Below are positions 12,205 to 24,832 of a DNA stretch of 64,000 bases, piece after piece. Position 1 is the first letter of the stretch, and every line of letters begins with the position of its first letter. Source of the stretch: Neurospora tetrasperma FGSC 2508 (Eukaryota; Ascomycota; Sordariomycetes; Sordariales; Sordariaceae). The position numbers were made by a program, and so were the translations under genes. The notes under the pieces were generated by a model. The model was not told where the DNA came from and searched no databases. It saw only the letters and a program-made list of their open reading frames with translations. The stretch covers positions 9,122,480 through 9,186,479 of the forward strand of contig NW_009799179.1 in the NCBI RefSeq assembly GCF_000213175.1. The letters are read 5' to 3'.

Positions 12205-13773
12205 GTTGGTCGGTGTTGTCGGTGTGTGTGCGTGTGTGGTTGTTTGACGACGGGCTACCGAACTATTCCCACTTGGACCTAAAGGCTGGAGTGAGGTCGG
12301 GTTGAGGCGAGACACACGGCGGGACGGGGGGGACGGAGGGGGGACACGGCGACGGGGAAAATATGGCCGGGGACAATCTGATAGTATGTCCTGGTGCTAA
12401 GGGTCGACACTGGCCGGAAACGATACGGATATCCTGTCAGACGTGGGAGGGGCCCCAAAGGAAGTTTTCTTTAGTGGCAGGGCTCCGCTCTTTCTTTTTC
12501 TTTGCACAGTTCCTGGGCCTCGACTCGCTGAGTGGTGTGTCCCCCTCTCTCACGACAGAGACCGGAAAATGCCCCGCATTCAAATGCCAAGCCCACCGCC
12601 TATTTTTGCCCTGTGCTGAAGAAGAGCTGTTCTGTGTGCTCCAGCCAGTCACGTGCAGGATTGTCAGGGTTATTGCAGTCATCTGCTTGTGACATAGAAA
12701 ACCCTGACCCATGGGGTGGTTCGTCCCAGCGAGGTCGTGACAATGTCAAGCTCCAGTCCCTTTTCCTTTGCTTGTCACCGTGCACTTGACATTGTCCCCA
12801 GCTTCTCCAAATCCGATCTTCAAGACAAGATGGCGACCTTTGTAAGCTCACCTAAAACACAAACAGAAGCGGGAAGCGAAGAGGGGGTCACGGGTCATCT
12901 GAATCGGATATCCAGGCAGACACTTGGAGTGTGGTGGTGACCCGGGCAACGGCCACCTTTACAGCCTGAGGATATTGTATCAGTTCCTTCCTTTTTCCAC
13001 TGACGTGATGGGAGTCTCAAAATAACAAATGACCGGCACGCCTGACAGCCCAGAAGGATGGTGAAGAGTCACAATGAACCCACAATAGATTCCCGAGAAA
13101 AAGAGTGATGACCAACCAGCCCTACGCTATGTATGCAATGCACATGGTGACATTCAACAAGGGCTGAGGGTGTGCACCGCCGAAAGAAAGTCAACAAGTG
13201 TACCTAGCGTACAGAGACAGCAACAGTAAACAAAGCCCCTTGAGGGCATATTTCAAATTGCATATACACGTAGATATTTCATAGAGAATCAAATCAATGT
13301 TGTCAACTGGATGCTGTTTCCCTTTCCGTGGATTTGTTGACTTGTACGCGCCAAAAGAGTGGAGTCATGGCGAGGCGAGGCGCGGCGTGATTTCCAAGCG
13401 AAAAAGATGAGGAAAGGGAAGCTTCCACTTGGTCATCAAGGCTTGTAAGGTAATGTACATACACTGTGAATCCCTGACGTTGTATGGTTGCATTCTGGTG
13501 GAGGCCCCCAATACCTTAGCACTGCCCGCGGCCTATCCCAGTCCCTCGCGAACTGCACAGTAGCATCATTCAGTCACTCAGTCATTCTCTCTCCCCAGCC
13601 CGGCGCCGTCACCACCACCACCCCATCTTTTTCCCACTCTACACACAAGCTACCTGGAACACACCATCCCGCCACTTGATCATTTGAGATCCTCTCTTTT
13701 GAATCGAATCCTCGGCTCCGGCATTAACTGACCAACGCACCACTCGACTCGTTGCCCTACAATCCTAGCAGCC
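12205..13773. other. Divergent promoter region of eIF3m and prd-4
   Basis: I see no gene in this 1.6 kb. It must hold the promoters and 5' leaders of eIF3m (-) and prd-4 (+). No clock box or other operator can be named with confidence by eye. Confidence 0.55.
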
Positions 13774-16124
13774 ATGGCTCCCCGAGCTGAAGGCAGCAGC
13801 ACTCTTAAAAGAGCTCGCGTACGTCCGTCCACTCACTCCCCCATCCCATATGTCATGTCATGTCATGACTGCACTTTTGATTAGGTAGTCCATGGCGCAT
13901 TGCGTCACCACCAAGCATGCTCCGTCGACTAATATGCGCTCTACTTCAGGGTTCTGCCGACGACAACGATTCCTTCAAGAAACCCCGTCGCTCCGAGCGC
14001 CTCTCCTCCCAGCGCACCGGCGACAGCCCCGAACCCAAGCAGAAGACGCCCCTCAAGACCACCAAACAACTGCCATCTCCAGTTACCCACGACTCCGATG
14101 AATTCCCACAGGATTCCAAAGAGCCCACTGCCACCCCTCCAGCCGGCCGCCCCAGCCAGCTGTCGCAAATCAGCCCCCGCCCAGAAAACCAACATTCTCA
14201 GTCGCAAGCGTCCCAGCTCAATGACACACAAGCCTTTAGCCAGTTGCCCGATCTCGACAAGGCATTGTCGGACGAGGTCGAGGATGAAGTCAAGGAGGGA
14301 GTTTGGGGCTACCTGTTTCCCCTAGATCCTAGGTACGGCGGCCGCTGCGTCGTCTTGAGGAGGAGGGCCGCTTGTCCCCTTCCGGATACGGTCTCACAGG
14401 CGGTTGGCTCCAAGAGAGGTAAACGCGGCCAGAAGGCGCTGATCAAGGAGGAGCACGATTTGGACAAGACCAAGGTCAAGGGACTTCCATCCGGTGGCTA
14501 TCTGATCGGCCGACACCCAGAATGCGGTTGGTTCACCTGTACAATCCCCGCTATACGCCACCATGCTAACATGACATTAGACATCCAAATAGAGGACCCC
14601 ATCGTTTCGAACCGGCACTGCATCATCTTCACAGAGAACAAGGGCAACGACACCATCGCCGTATTAGAGGATCTGTCGAGTAACGGAACGTTCGTCAACG
14701 AGGCAATAGTGGGTCGCAATCGACGGAGAGAGCTCCAAGAGCTAGATGAGATCGCCGTTCTTGGCACAGCCCGCTTCATCTTCCGATACCCCAAAAGTCG
14801 ACACACCAGCGCTTTCAGGCAGCAGTACACCACGCTGCAGAAGTTGGGCAAGGGCCATTTTGCCGAGGTTTACCTGTGTGTGGAGAAGTCGACGGGTTCA
14901 CAGTATGCCGTCAAGGTATTCTCCAAGACTCCTGGCGTCGAGGAGCGGTCCAAGGACGAGGGTCTTCAGCAGGAAATTGCCGTGCTGATGGGGGTTAGTC
15001 ACCCCAACGTCTTGTGTCTCAAAGATACCTTCAATGAGCCCAACGCCGTTCACCTAGTCCTTGAGCTGGCGCCAGGAGGCGAGCTCTTCAACTACATTGT
15101 CAAGAAGACCAAGCTTTCCGAGAACGAGTGCCGCAAGTTGTTTACCCAGCTTTTCCAGGGTGTCAAGTACTTGCACGACCGCAACATTGTCCACCGCGAC
15201 ATCAAACCCGAGAACATTCTGCTGGTCGACGATGACCTGCACGTTAAGCTGGCTGATTTTGGTCTTGCCAAGATCATTGGTGAGGAGTCCTTCACCACCA
15301 CTCTCTGCGGTACGCCCAGTTATGTGGCACCGGAAATCCTCACCGACACTCGTCATCGCAAGTACACCAAGGCGGTCGATGTCTGGTCTCTCGGTGTAGT
15401 GCTGTACATCTGCTTGTGCGGCTTCCCACCTTTTTCGGATGAACTCACCTCGCCCGACTTCCCTTATTCCCTTTCAGATCAAATCAGGCAAGGCAAATTC
15501 GACTACCCATCGCCTTACTGGGACCCGGTGGGTGATTTGGCTCGTAAGTTACCTTTTCTTATATCAAATGTCGCTGTTCTCAATACTAACAATGCCCCAG
15601 TTGACCTGATTGATTCCATGCTCGTCGTCGACCCCGAGAAGCGCTTCACCATCGACGATTGCCTTTCCCATCCATGGATGACGCAAAAAACGCCTGGCGT
15701 CAATGACAGCACCAACGGCCTCGTTAACGGGATCGCCGGCCTCGACGTCACCAGGCGCGGCGTCCTCCGCGAGCGCACCCTCCTCAGCTCCATCAACACA
15801 GTCGAGATCGCCGACAAGATCCCACTTGGCGAGAACAAGCCCGAGCTGAAGATCTACAAGAAGAACCCCACGGAAACGGTCGGTGGGCCCAGCGAGCACG
15901 AACTTGCCGGTGCACAAGCAGGACCCTCCCGCCAAAAAGAGGCCAGACCCGATGACAACAGGGACCCAAATGAGTTTATGAAGATGGGTGGTAAGGGTGA
16001 TGAGGTACTCTTTGCGGACGATCCGAAAAGTAATTACCCAACCGCCAAAAAGGATGTGAAGGATATTGTCGAGTCGTCGACAAAGACGAACGGCAAAGGT
16101 AAGGGTAAGGGTAAGAAAGAATAA
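13774..16124 (+). CDS. prd-4: PRD-4, CHK2-type checkpoint kinase (FHA + Ser/Thr kinase)
   Basis: This is the nuclear DNA-damage effector kinase that in Neurospora also links damage to the circadian clock through FRQ. The exons are 13774-13818, 13950-14526, 14581-15543 and 15601-16124, giving 702 aa. An SQ/TQ cluster lies at about 83-112 (ATM/ATR-type sites). The FHA domain spans about 185-275, with GRHPEC joined by splicing to DIQIEDPIVSNRH. The kinase domain spans about 290-553: glycine loop GKGHFAEV, AVKVF lysine, HRDIKPEN (Asp414), DFG (Asp433) and activation loop TTTLCGTPSYVAPE. Residue 493 is Ser encoded by TCG, matching my recollection that the clock mutant is S493L, so this copy looks wild type. 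Introns 2 (54 nt) and 3 (57 nt) are frame-preserving and stop-free, so an unspliced frame exists but would break the FHA and kinase folds. The tail is Lys/Gly-rich (GKGKGKGKKE). Confidence 0.96.
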
Positions 16125-16716
16125 TAATGGGGTTCATGATCACTCCGTACTTACTTCTTACCCGGCCTCCCTTTACCAAAAAAAAAACTTCAATGATGAA
16201 ATATGGGTATTGGCGTTTGGAGCATTGCATTTGGTTGTTAGAGTAATAATTGGGTTGTATCTGTGGGATAAGGAGGACATATATTACAATGATGGATGTT
16301 GGGGGGGATGGCATGGATCTGATGTTCTATGTAATGGTATGTCCAAAGCCAGGACAGGTCATGACATGTTTGTTGTTGAAACAAAGTAGGCAAGCAAGCA
16401 AGCGGATTTGGGATTGTCATTATGGATGCAAGATTTCATGGATGAAGGACGGAAACTGGTACATATATCACTGGAGCTTAAACTCTTTTTTTCTCTTCCA
16501 TTTCCTTTCCTCCTCTTCTTCTTTCGTCACTCCACTATATGTGTGGATCGAGAGAGTTTTTTCTTTAGCCAAAAAAAGCGGTGCTGCATGGGACTTTAAG
16601 GCGAGGTTCTTGCGAAGGCGAGATTCAGTGGTATGATGAGTTATGTTATTTTGTATGTATGTATGTATGTGTGCGCGTGCGAAGTACATCTGAGGACACC
16701 TAGATAGCGTTTTTCT

Positions 16717-17706
16717 NNNNNNNNNNNNNNNNNNNNNNNNNNNNNNNNNNNNNNNNNNNNNNNNNNNNNNNNNNNNNNNNNNNNNNNNNNNNNNNNNNNN
16801 NNNNNNNNNNNNNNNNNNNNNNNNNNNNNNNNNNNNNNNNNNNNNNNNNNNNNNNNNNNNNNNNNNNNNNNNNNNNNNNNNNNNNNNNNNNNNNNNNNNN
16901 NNNNNNNNNNNNNNNNNNNNNNNNNNNNNNNNNNNNNNNNNNNNNNNNNNNNNNNNNNNNNNNNNNNNNNNNNNNNNNNNNNNNNNNNNNNNNNNNNNNN
17001 NNNNNNNNNNNNNNNNNNNNNNNNNNNNNNNNNNNNNNNNNNNNNNNNNNNNNNNNNNNNNNNNNNNNNNNNNNNNNNNNNNNNNNNNNNNNNNNNNNNN
17101 NNNNNNNNNNNNNNNNNNNNNNNNNNNNNNNNNNNNNNNNNNNNNNNNNNNNNNNNNNNNNNNNNNNNNNNNNNNNNNNNNNNNNNNNNNNNNNNNNNNN
17201 NNNNNNNNNNNNNNNNNNNNNNNNNNNNNNNNNNNNNNNNNNNNNNNNNNNNNNNNNNNNNNNNNNNNNNNNNNNNNNNNNNNNNNNNNNNNNNNNNNNN
17301 NNNNNNNNNNNNNNNNNNNNNNNNNNNNNNNNNNNNNNNNNNNNNNNNNNNNNNNNNNNNNNNNNNNNNNNNNNNNNNNNNNNNNNNNNNNNNNNNNNNN
17401 NNNNNNNNNNNNNNNNNNNNNNNNNNNNNNNNNNNNNNNNNNNNNNNNNNNNNNNNNNNNNNNNNNNNNNNNNNNNNNNNNNNNNNNNNNNNNNNNNNNN
17501 NNNNNNNNNNNNNNNNNNNNNNNNNNNNNNNNNNNNNNNNNNNNNNNNNNNNNNNNNNNNNNNNNNNNNNNNNNNNNNNNNNNNNNNNNNNNNNNNNNNN
17601 NNNNNNNNNNNNNNNNNNNNNNNNNNNNNNNNNNNNNNNNNNNNNNNNNNNNNNNNNNNNNNNNNNNNNNNNNNNNNNNNNNNNNNNNNNNNNNNNNNNN
17701 NNNNNN
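16717..17706. other. Assembly gap (990 N)
   Basis: This is an unsequenced stretch. GCAA-type tetranucleotide repeats occur on both sides, at 16390-16403 and 17747-17763. Confidence 1.
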
Positions 17707-18292
17707 TTTCCGCTTCGATGAAAGATGAAGTTGGGTTCGATTCATAGCAAGCAAGCAAGCAAGGGCCTTTCTTTAGGTAGATATATGACCCCCAGAAGAA
17801 AAGAAAACGTTGGGATTTCTTCTTTACAAAGAGCCTCAATGATGCACACGGATGCTACATACAAGTGGTTCGCGGTGTGAAATTAATGTGTGCTGGACGT
17901 AACACGCGCAAGCAAGGTAGTGATTACATCTTAATTATACTCTAGTGTCCTTCGACCAGGGGCGGTCAAGCGGCGCGGTCAAGTCAGTTTTATATGTAGT
18001 AGGTTACCCAGCATCCAAGTATCCAGTACCCACAGTACCCAGTACCCAGTCAGTGTGTGTTCAAGGGAGATAATTTAGTTTGTTGATATAAAAAGGGGAA
18101 CGACGGGATGGGGGCGAGGGGGAAGTATGAACAAACTTGACATAATACTACTTACTATGAAATGTAGGTAGAGAGAGAGAGAGAGAGGTGTCTGTGTTTT
18201 TAAATTCTCAACTGGTAGATGGATATAACATGGCAGTGTGTGTCATTACTTCCTTCCTTCCTATCCTATTCAAGTGAAGAGTGAGGCGCAAG

Positions 18293-18324
18293 AAACAAAC
18301 AAACAAACAAACAAACAAACAAAC
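18293..18324. repeat. Tetranucleotide microsatellite (AAAC)8
   Basis: Eight perfect AAAC units lie in the region 3' of os-1. Confidence 0.95.
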
Positions 18325-18624
18325 GAGCATAGCACCCGGTTATGTACTCGGATGACGTGCTAGGATATACATGTTCATTGTACTCCTGATTTATTAGTAG
18401 TAGTGGTAGTGTAGTATAGGTATCATGCAATAGCGTTAAGAAGAGAGAAGCCACTCCAGTCAGTCCATAGAGAGACGTAGCAGCAACCCAACAAGTCCCC
18501 CTTGGTCTGGCCAAGTAAGGTACAGGAAGTCGATAACCATTTCTTAGCCATCAAAGTCAAGCAAGCCAGACGACAACAACCAAAAAAGCCAGAAAGCCAG
18601 ATCAGCAGAAAGACAGACGAGCGG

Positions 18625-18648
18625 CAGCAGCAGCAGCAGCAGCAGCAG
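18625..18648. repeat. Trinucleotide microsatellite (CAG)8
   Basis: Eight CAG units sit in probable os-1 3' flanking sequence. They would encode a Gln run on the plus strand, but no gene is supported there. Confidence 0.93.
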
Positions 18649-19097
18649 CAAACAAGCCCCGGCAAAGACGAGACTAGCAGCGATGGCAAAGCAACAGTCG
18701 AACCAGTAAATACGAGAGAGACACGAGACAGAGGAACAAGACATACAAAAATTGAAAACTAGCAAACCAGCCGCAAGTAATAATTTCAATGCCTTGTTGA
18801 TAACAGAAACCGCCTTTGGACCTTAAAAACCTGATTTGAACCCGGGTACCGGACAGAGAAAACACACAACACGATAAAGACAACACGGACTCCATCCACT
18901 TTCCATCCTTTCTTCCTCCCTTTCTCTCCTCGTTTCTTTTTCCTTCCATCCCATCTCATAAAAACCTTCTTCCACGTTGAATTGGCGTGGCCGTTGGTTG
19001 CTTGGTGTATCGCACGCGATGTTGATCAAAGAGTAGTATGTGCTCGTATGACCAGCTAAAATCCTCCAATAAAAGTCACATTGACCCATCCACACGG

Positions 19098-22000
19098 TTA
19101 GCTTGCTTTATGGATGTTGGGTTCGGAGAGGCTTGCACGTGCCCTGCTCAGAGGATCCTCCTTATCCGCCGTCACGATGGATGGGCTCTCCAGGCCGGAG
19201 ACAAGGCTGTCGGCGGCAGTGAGGCCCCTGGTGGCGAGGGGTGGGCGGAGCGCAGCGTGCTGCGCGGCTTGGCTGGCAGAGTACATGCCGTTGTCGCGGC
19301 GGCCGCCTGTGACGGCATCGGCAGCACGAGTCAGCTCGCGCTCCCGGTTCTTCTCGAGTAGTTGCCCGCCGAGCGTCGCACACTTGAGAATGGTCTGGAT
19401 TAGATGGTTCTGCTGCAGCGGCTTGGAGAGATACTCGTCCATCTGTGCCTGGATACACTTTTCCCTGTCACCCATCATGGCGTGCGCCGTGAGGGCGATG
19501 ATGGGTGTGCGCTGGCTTCCGAGGCTGCGCTCGTACTCGCGAATCTTGGCCGTAGCTTCGAAACCGCCCTATAGAATTGTTAGCATCGGTTTCTTGGTTG
19601 GAAAAACAGATTTGACTCACCATAATAGGCATCTGGACGTCCATAAGAATGACATCGAACTTTTTCCTCTTGACGGCCTCAACAGCTTCTTCACCGTTTC
19701 CAACAACGGTGACGACGTGGTGATACTTCTCCAGAATCTTGACCGCGAGCCTCTGGTTGACCGTGTTGTCTTCGGCAAGCAGGATCTCGAAAGATTTGGT
19801 GTTGTCCGCCAACGACGGCGTGGCCCTATTTTCAAGAGCAGGGACCATGCCGTTACCGAGGTCAATGAGTTGACAAGGCGTCGTCATGTACGATGTGATA
19901 CCCAAGTCAAGGCAAGACTTTAGCGAGACGTGAACGACTGGTGCTAGCAATACGATGGGAAGGTACTTAAAGTCGTCAACAGACCGCAAGCGCCTTGCAT
20001 CCTCGATCGAGTCCACAATGATGACGTCGTAGGGCGCCTGGCCGGCAGCTCTGGCCTTCTCGAGCGCAGGATTCCTCTCCGAGTCGACGACAATGGGAAC
20101 GAGGCCCAAGCCGTGGAGCATCTTGGCGATCTCCGGTCCATGTCCGGTGCGGCCCTTGTCGATGAACAGGACCTGGTGACTCTTGTAAGGGTTGAGCTGC
20201 TTGGCGATCAACGAGATATCGTCGTTGGCCAAGCGGACCACGCAGGTGAAGAAGAACTTGCTACCCTTACCATACTCACTCTTCACCCACACGTCACCAC
20301 CCATGAGGTTGACGAGACGCTTGGAAATGGAGAGACCGAGACCAGTACCGCCAAACTTGCGAGTCATTGAACCATCGGCCTGCTGGAAAGTGTCGAAGAT
20401 GAGATCCAGCTTGTCCGCCGGGATACCGATACCAGTGTCGGAAACGACAAACTCGATAGCGTACTCTTCGGTGCTGCACTGTACTGAAGAGGCCTTCTGG
20501 ATGGTAAGACTGACTTCACCATGCTCGGTGAACTTGATAGCGTTGCCAACAAGGTTAAGAATAATCTGGCGCAACCTGAAGGAGTCTCCGACGACGTGGT
20601 CAGGTACAGAATGGTCAACACGATACGTAAGATCCAGGAACTTCTCGTTTGCCTTGACGGCAAGAGTCTTGAGCGCATTGAAGACGGTGCCACGCAACGT
20701 ATAAGGAATCTCTTCGATGACCATACGCCTAGCTTCGATCTTGGACAGATCCAAAATGTCGTCAATGATAGTCAGTAAGCTGTTGGCCAGGGAGTTGACA
20801 ATGTTGAGCATTTCTCTCTGATACTGTGTCAGGTCAGTATCGAGAGTAAGTTGTGTCATGCCGATAATGCCGTTCATGGGTGTGCGTATTTCGTGGGACA
20901 TGTTCGCCAAAAACTCGGACTTGGTCTTATTGGCCAGTTCGGCGGCTTCCCTGGCCTGGGTATTACGTTGAATACTGTCCCTCAAATTGTAGACCATCTG
21001 GTTGATCTTCTTTTTGAGTTCGTCCATCTCGCCTGAGGCTTCTACCTCGACGAGTTTTGTAAAGTCCCCGTCTGTTGCCGCATTCGTGATGTCGCCGAAA
21101 GCTCTCACTTGAGCCGTCTGTAAGAGGCATTAGCAAAAAGGGGTGCTGTTCAAGGGTGCTGGCGGCGGCGAGACATACCAAGTTATTCGCCATTGTGTTG
21201 ACATCGGTGGTAATTTCCTTCCACCTGCCCTTCAGGCCAGCAACATCGGCTTGTCCTCCCATGATACCATCGACACCGACATCCTTGGCGACTCTCTGCA
21301 CCTCATTACAGAAAATGGAGAGTCGGTCAACCATGTTGTTGATAGTCTCCTTGAGTATGAGTATCTCTCCCTTGGCTTCAACTTCAATCTTGCGGCTCAT
21401 ATCACCATTGGCAATGGCTTGTGTGACGGTAGAGATCCCACGGACCTGTAAAAGTTAGCAAACAGTGCATGGCGCAAAGGATCATTAGGAGCAGCTTACC
21501 TGAGATGTAAGGTTGCTGGCCATGGTGTTGACGTTCTCTGTGAGATCCTTCCACTTGCCCTCCACATTATCAACCTGTGCCTGACCACCCAAGGTACCAT
21601 CAGTGCCGACTTCCCTGGCGACCTTGCTGACCTCGAAAGCGAAAGTACCAAGGCGGTCAACCATGGTGTTGATGGTGTTCTTCAAATCCAGGATTTCACC
21701 CTGAACCTCGACCCCAATCTTCTTGGTCAAATCACCCTTGGCGACGGCTGTAGTAACCTTTGCGATTTCTCGCACCTGTGTGGTCAAATTCATGGCCATG
21801 CCGTTGACATTTTCGGTGAGGTCCCTCCAAGTACCCTGAACATCGTGAACAGTGGCCTGCCCACCGAGCCTTCCTTCGGTTCCGACTTCCCTGGCGATCT
21901 TTGTAACTTCCCGAGCGAATTGTTGTAGTTGGTCCACCATAGAGTTGATAGTCTTCTTCAGTTCGAAAATCTCACCGCGGCATTCAGCTTGTACTTTTTG

Positions 22001-23225
22001 AGTAAGGTCACCCTTGGCGACAGCGGTAGTAACCTTGATGATATCTCTGACTTGGGTTGTTAGATTGTTGGCCATGGCGTTCACATTAACCGTAAGTTCG
22101 TTCCACATGCCCTGGACTCCTTCAACGTCGGCTTGACCACCGAGGATACCCTCGGTACCGACATCTCTGGCGACACGTGTAACTTCAGAGGCAAAAGTCC
22201 GTAGCTGATCCACCATTGTGTTGATGGTTTGTTGAAGTTGAAGTATTTCACCCTTGGCGGGACGCTCGATTTTCTTGGTAAGATCGCCATGAGCGACAGC
22301 AGTCGTTACGGAAGCAATCTCTCGCACTTGGTCGGTAAGATTCTGGGCCATGACGTTGACTAGATGATGGTCAGTACACGTAGGCCACTGCTGCTGCGGT
22401 TGTCAAGATGGGATCAAACATACCGTTGTCTGTGAGTTCCTTCCAGGTGCCGTCAACGCCTTCGATCTGAGCTTGACCACCGAGAATACCCTCGGTTCCG
22501 ACTTCACGAGCGACACGCGAGACTTCGCTGGAGAAGACTTGCAGCTGGTCCATCATTGTGTTTATCGTACGCTTGAAGGTGGTGATTTCCGGGTCCATTT
22601 CCACCGAGTTCATCCGGACCTTTTTGGACAAATCACCCCTGGCGACGGCAGTGACAATCTCACCGATTTCTCGGAGAGCCTTTTGGAAGGCCTCGTTGGC
22701 CTTTTGATGCTTCCAGAGTTCCCGCTCAAGGGTGGCAACCCGTTCCTGTTCAATAATAGCCAGAGCCTTTTCCTGAAGTTGCTTTTGCTCAATCAGCTGG
22801 GCGTTGACACCAGCAAGCTCCTGACGCTGGCTGTCAAGCAGCTTGGACTGGTCGTCGACATGTTCGCGGAGACCCTCCAGGGCCTCGTCGATGAAGCCAT
22901 TCCGCGGTAGCGGAGCGGGGTAGCGGGCATCAGGCGTTTCCGAGGATGGCGAAAGGGTGCCGTTTGAAAACAGCGCATCGGTTGGCGCATTTGGTGTATC
23001 GGGCATAGCTGGAGGAGAGGCAGCGATGGCGGCAGTCTCCAGCTGCTCTATGCGGACAACAAGAGCCGAGAGCTCACGCTCCAAATCACCCTTCTCACGG
23101 GTATACGGACCGGGAAGCCTGACATGGGTGCTTGGGCGAAGTCCAGAGGTCTGGGTAGTGGCCGGGTCGACGGCCAGGGATTTGACGAGAGCAGCAATAG
23201 CTGCGAGAGTTGGTCCGTCAGTCAT
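19098..23225 (-). CDS. os-1: OS-1/NIK-1, group III hybrid histidine kinase (HAMP repeats)
   Basis: This is the cytoplasmic osmosensing hybrid histidine kinase upstream of the OS-2 (Hog1-type) MAPK cascade and the target pathway of dicarboximide and phenylpyrrole fungicides. The exons are 23225-22424, 22359-21500, 21445-21179, 21117-19621 and 19568-19098, giving 1298 aa with four introns of 52-64 nt. After a coiled-coil N terminus come five HAMP-type repeats of 92 aa (units starting at 268, 360, 452 and 544, with the first ending at 267) and a sixth partial unit from 636. The phospho-acceptor His is at about 718 ([15 protein letters not shown]). ATPase boxes are visible: [18 protein letters not shown] and [11 protein letters not shown]. 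The receiver domain has phospho-Asp at about 1136 (LMDVQMPIM, continued after the last intron by GGFEA). All catalytic residues are present, so the gene looks intact. Confidence 0.97.
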
Positions 23226-23855
23226 GATTGTGGGCTACGGCCGTTGGCGCCGTGAGCCTTGGGGACGGAATAGAGCAGGAAACGCAGTCGGGCAAGGCGC
23301 GGAAGCTAGTGGGTAACAATCGACTCTTGCGACTTCATGGGCGTTTGCGGGTCTCTAAGAAGTTGGTTTCAATTGAATCGAGATGGGAGATGGACTCGAG
23401 AGAATAGGGAGCGGCGTTGTAATCGATCTCTGGTCTCTGGGCTGTGTTGCTGGTTGGGTAGCTTGATGTGGTTATGTTGCGAAATTGCAATGCAGAGCGT
23501 CGGGTTTGTGGTGGTCTTGAAGCAGGAGATCGTCAGCAAAGGTGTGAAGAATGCAAGCGCGTGCGTATAATTGACAGTTTCAGACGAAAGAACAGTGCTG
23601 GTGGGGAGTGGGCTCACTGTTTGTAGATAGGTATCCCGCCGCGATGGGTGGGAATTGTGTTTTTCAAAAAGGATTGTATCGCGAAAGGAGAGCGGGAGCT
23701 GGAGCTGGACGGAGGAGGCTTCAGGCTCGGAGACTCGACGTGCGCCTCGGTGCGAGGAGGCAGTAGGAGATTTTGTTTGCCTGTTTTGGTCGCCTTTTTC
23801 TCCGTGGCTAAGGTAGGTCAGGTAGTAGGATTGACTGGGGACAGCGACAGCGGTG

Positions 23856-23880
23856 GGTAGGTAGGTAGGTAGGTAGGTAG
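23856..23880. repeat. TAGG tetranucleotide repeat
   Basis: About six tandem GGTA units. The same unit recurs as short arrays at many sites in the window. Confidence 0.9.
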
Positions 23881-24806
23881 CGAGTCTAGTCTCGTCCTCA
23901 GGTTCAGTCACCTAGTCTAGTCGTTGACGACTGCGGGCGGACTGCGGACTGGACTGGGCTGGCACTGCTGCTGCTGCTGCTGCTGAGAGCTGATCTGTTG
24001 CTGGGCCTGGCTCCTTGCGCTGCTGCGGTTGAAGAAGTCCGGGCCGTGGTGGTGGTTGAATGGTGGTGGCCCGGTGGGTGGACTGTGGTTGGGAGAGTGA
24101 GGCGGAGAAAGAGGAGAGTTATCGAGCGGTGCCTGGACTCGACTGGCTGGCAGCGGGCGCGGACTGGGTCGACTGGGTTGAATGGGATCAGATCACTGGC
24201 TCCTGGATGGACGGGACTGGAACGGGACTGGAGACCAAAGACAGACTCGTCGGGGCCGCAGCAGGGCACTGCAGTGTCAGTCTGTAAACTCCAGGTGCAG
24301 AGTCCGTCGGAGCGCTAGAGGAGGAGGAGCACAGTGCTAGTTGTGTTAGTGCCGTGCGACGGGGAACAGGGGCGCCCGCCGAGCGTTGAATGGCTGAATG
24401 AATCGGGTATGGTTTTGGTGCCGTTGACCACTGCACTTCGTTCCTAGCGTCGCTTTGGTTTTTGTTTCTTTTCTTTTTCGTTCCCAACTGTTTTGCCTAT
24501 CCCATCAGTCGACTCTCTCTTCATTCTCTTTTCCAAGTTGCTACCTAGGGAGGTCGAGGTTGACGATTTGGGGACTCTTGTACAGTGTACTGTGGACGGA
24601 GCGTTCAGGTAAATCAAGTGCGGAAAAGGGCTTCGTCGTCGAGAAGATGGATGGCACGTGGATGGGGAAATTCTGAAAGGGAAAACGGATGGGATGAGAA
24701 AGGGACAGGGCCGACGATGGCCAACAAGGATAATGGCGGCGCGCGGACGACGAGGGTGGAGGGCGGATCCAAGGTCTGAGACTTGGCCGGAGTGGTCTGT
24801 TGTTAT

Positions 24807-24832
24807 TGTTGTTGTTGTTGTTGTTGTTGTTG
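24807..24832. repeat. GTT trinucleotide repeat
   Basis: About eight tandem GTT units in noncoding sequence upstream of os-1. Confidence 0.88.

Larger units (their letters stand above)
16125..19097. other. Convergent intergenic region of prd-4 and os-1, with an assembly gap
   Basis: This holds the two 3' UTRs, a run of 990 N, and simple repeats (GTAT near 16650-16668, GA near 18172-18188, AAAC, CAG). Open frames that cross the N run are artefacts. A plus-strand frame near 18502-18762 owes its length to the CAG run and shows no family. A small gene inside the gap cannot be excluded. Confidence 0.6.

Noticed and set aside
16468-17839. Long minus-strand open frames across 16468-17754 and 16700-17839
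   Set aside because: They are open only because most of their codons are N from the assembly gap.
18502-18762. Plus-strand frame with a Gln run near os-1
   Set aside because: The run is a CAG microsatellite in a 3' flank; the rest has no family resemblance.
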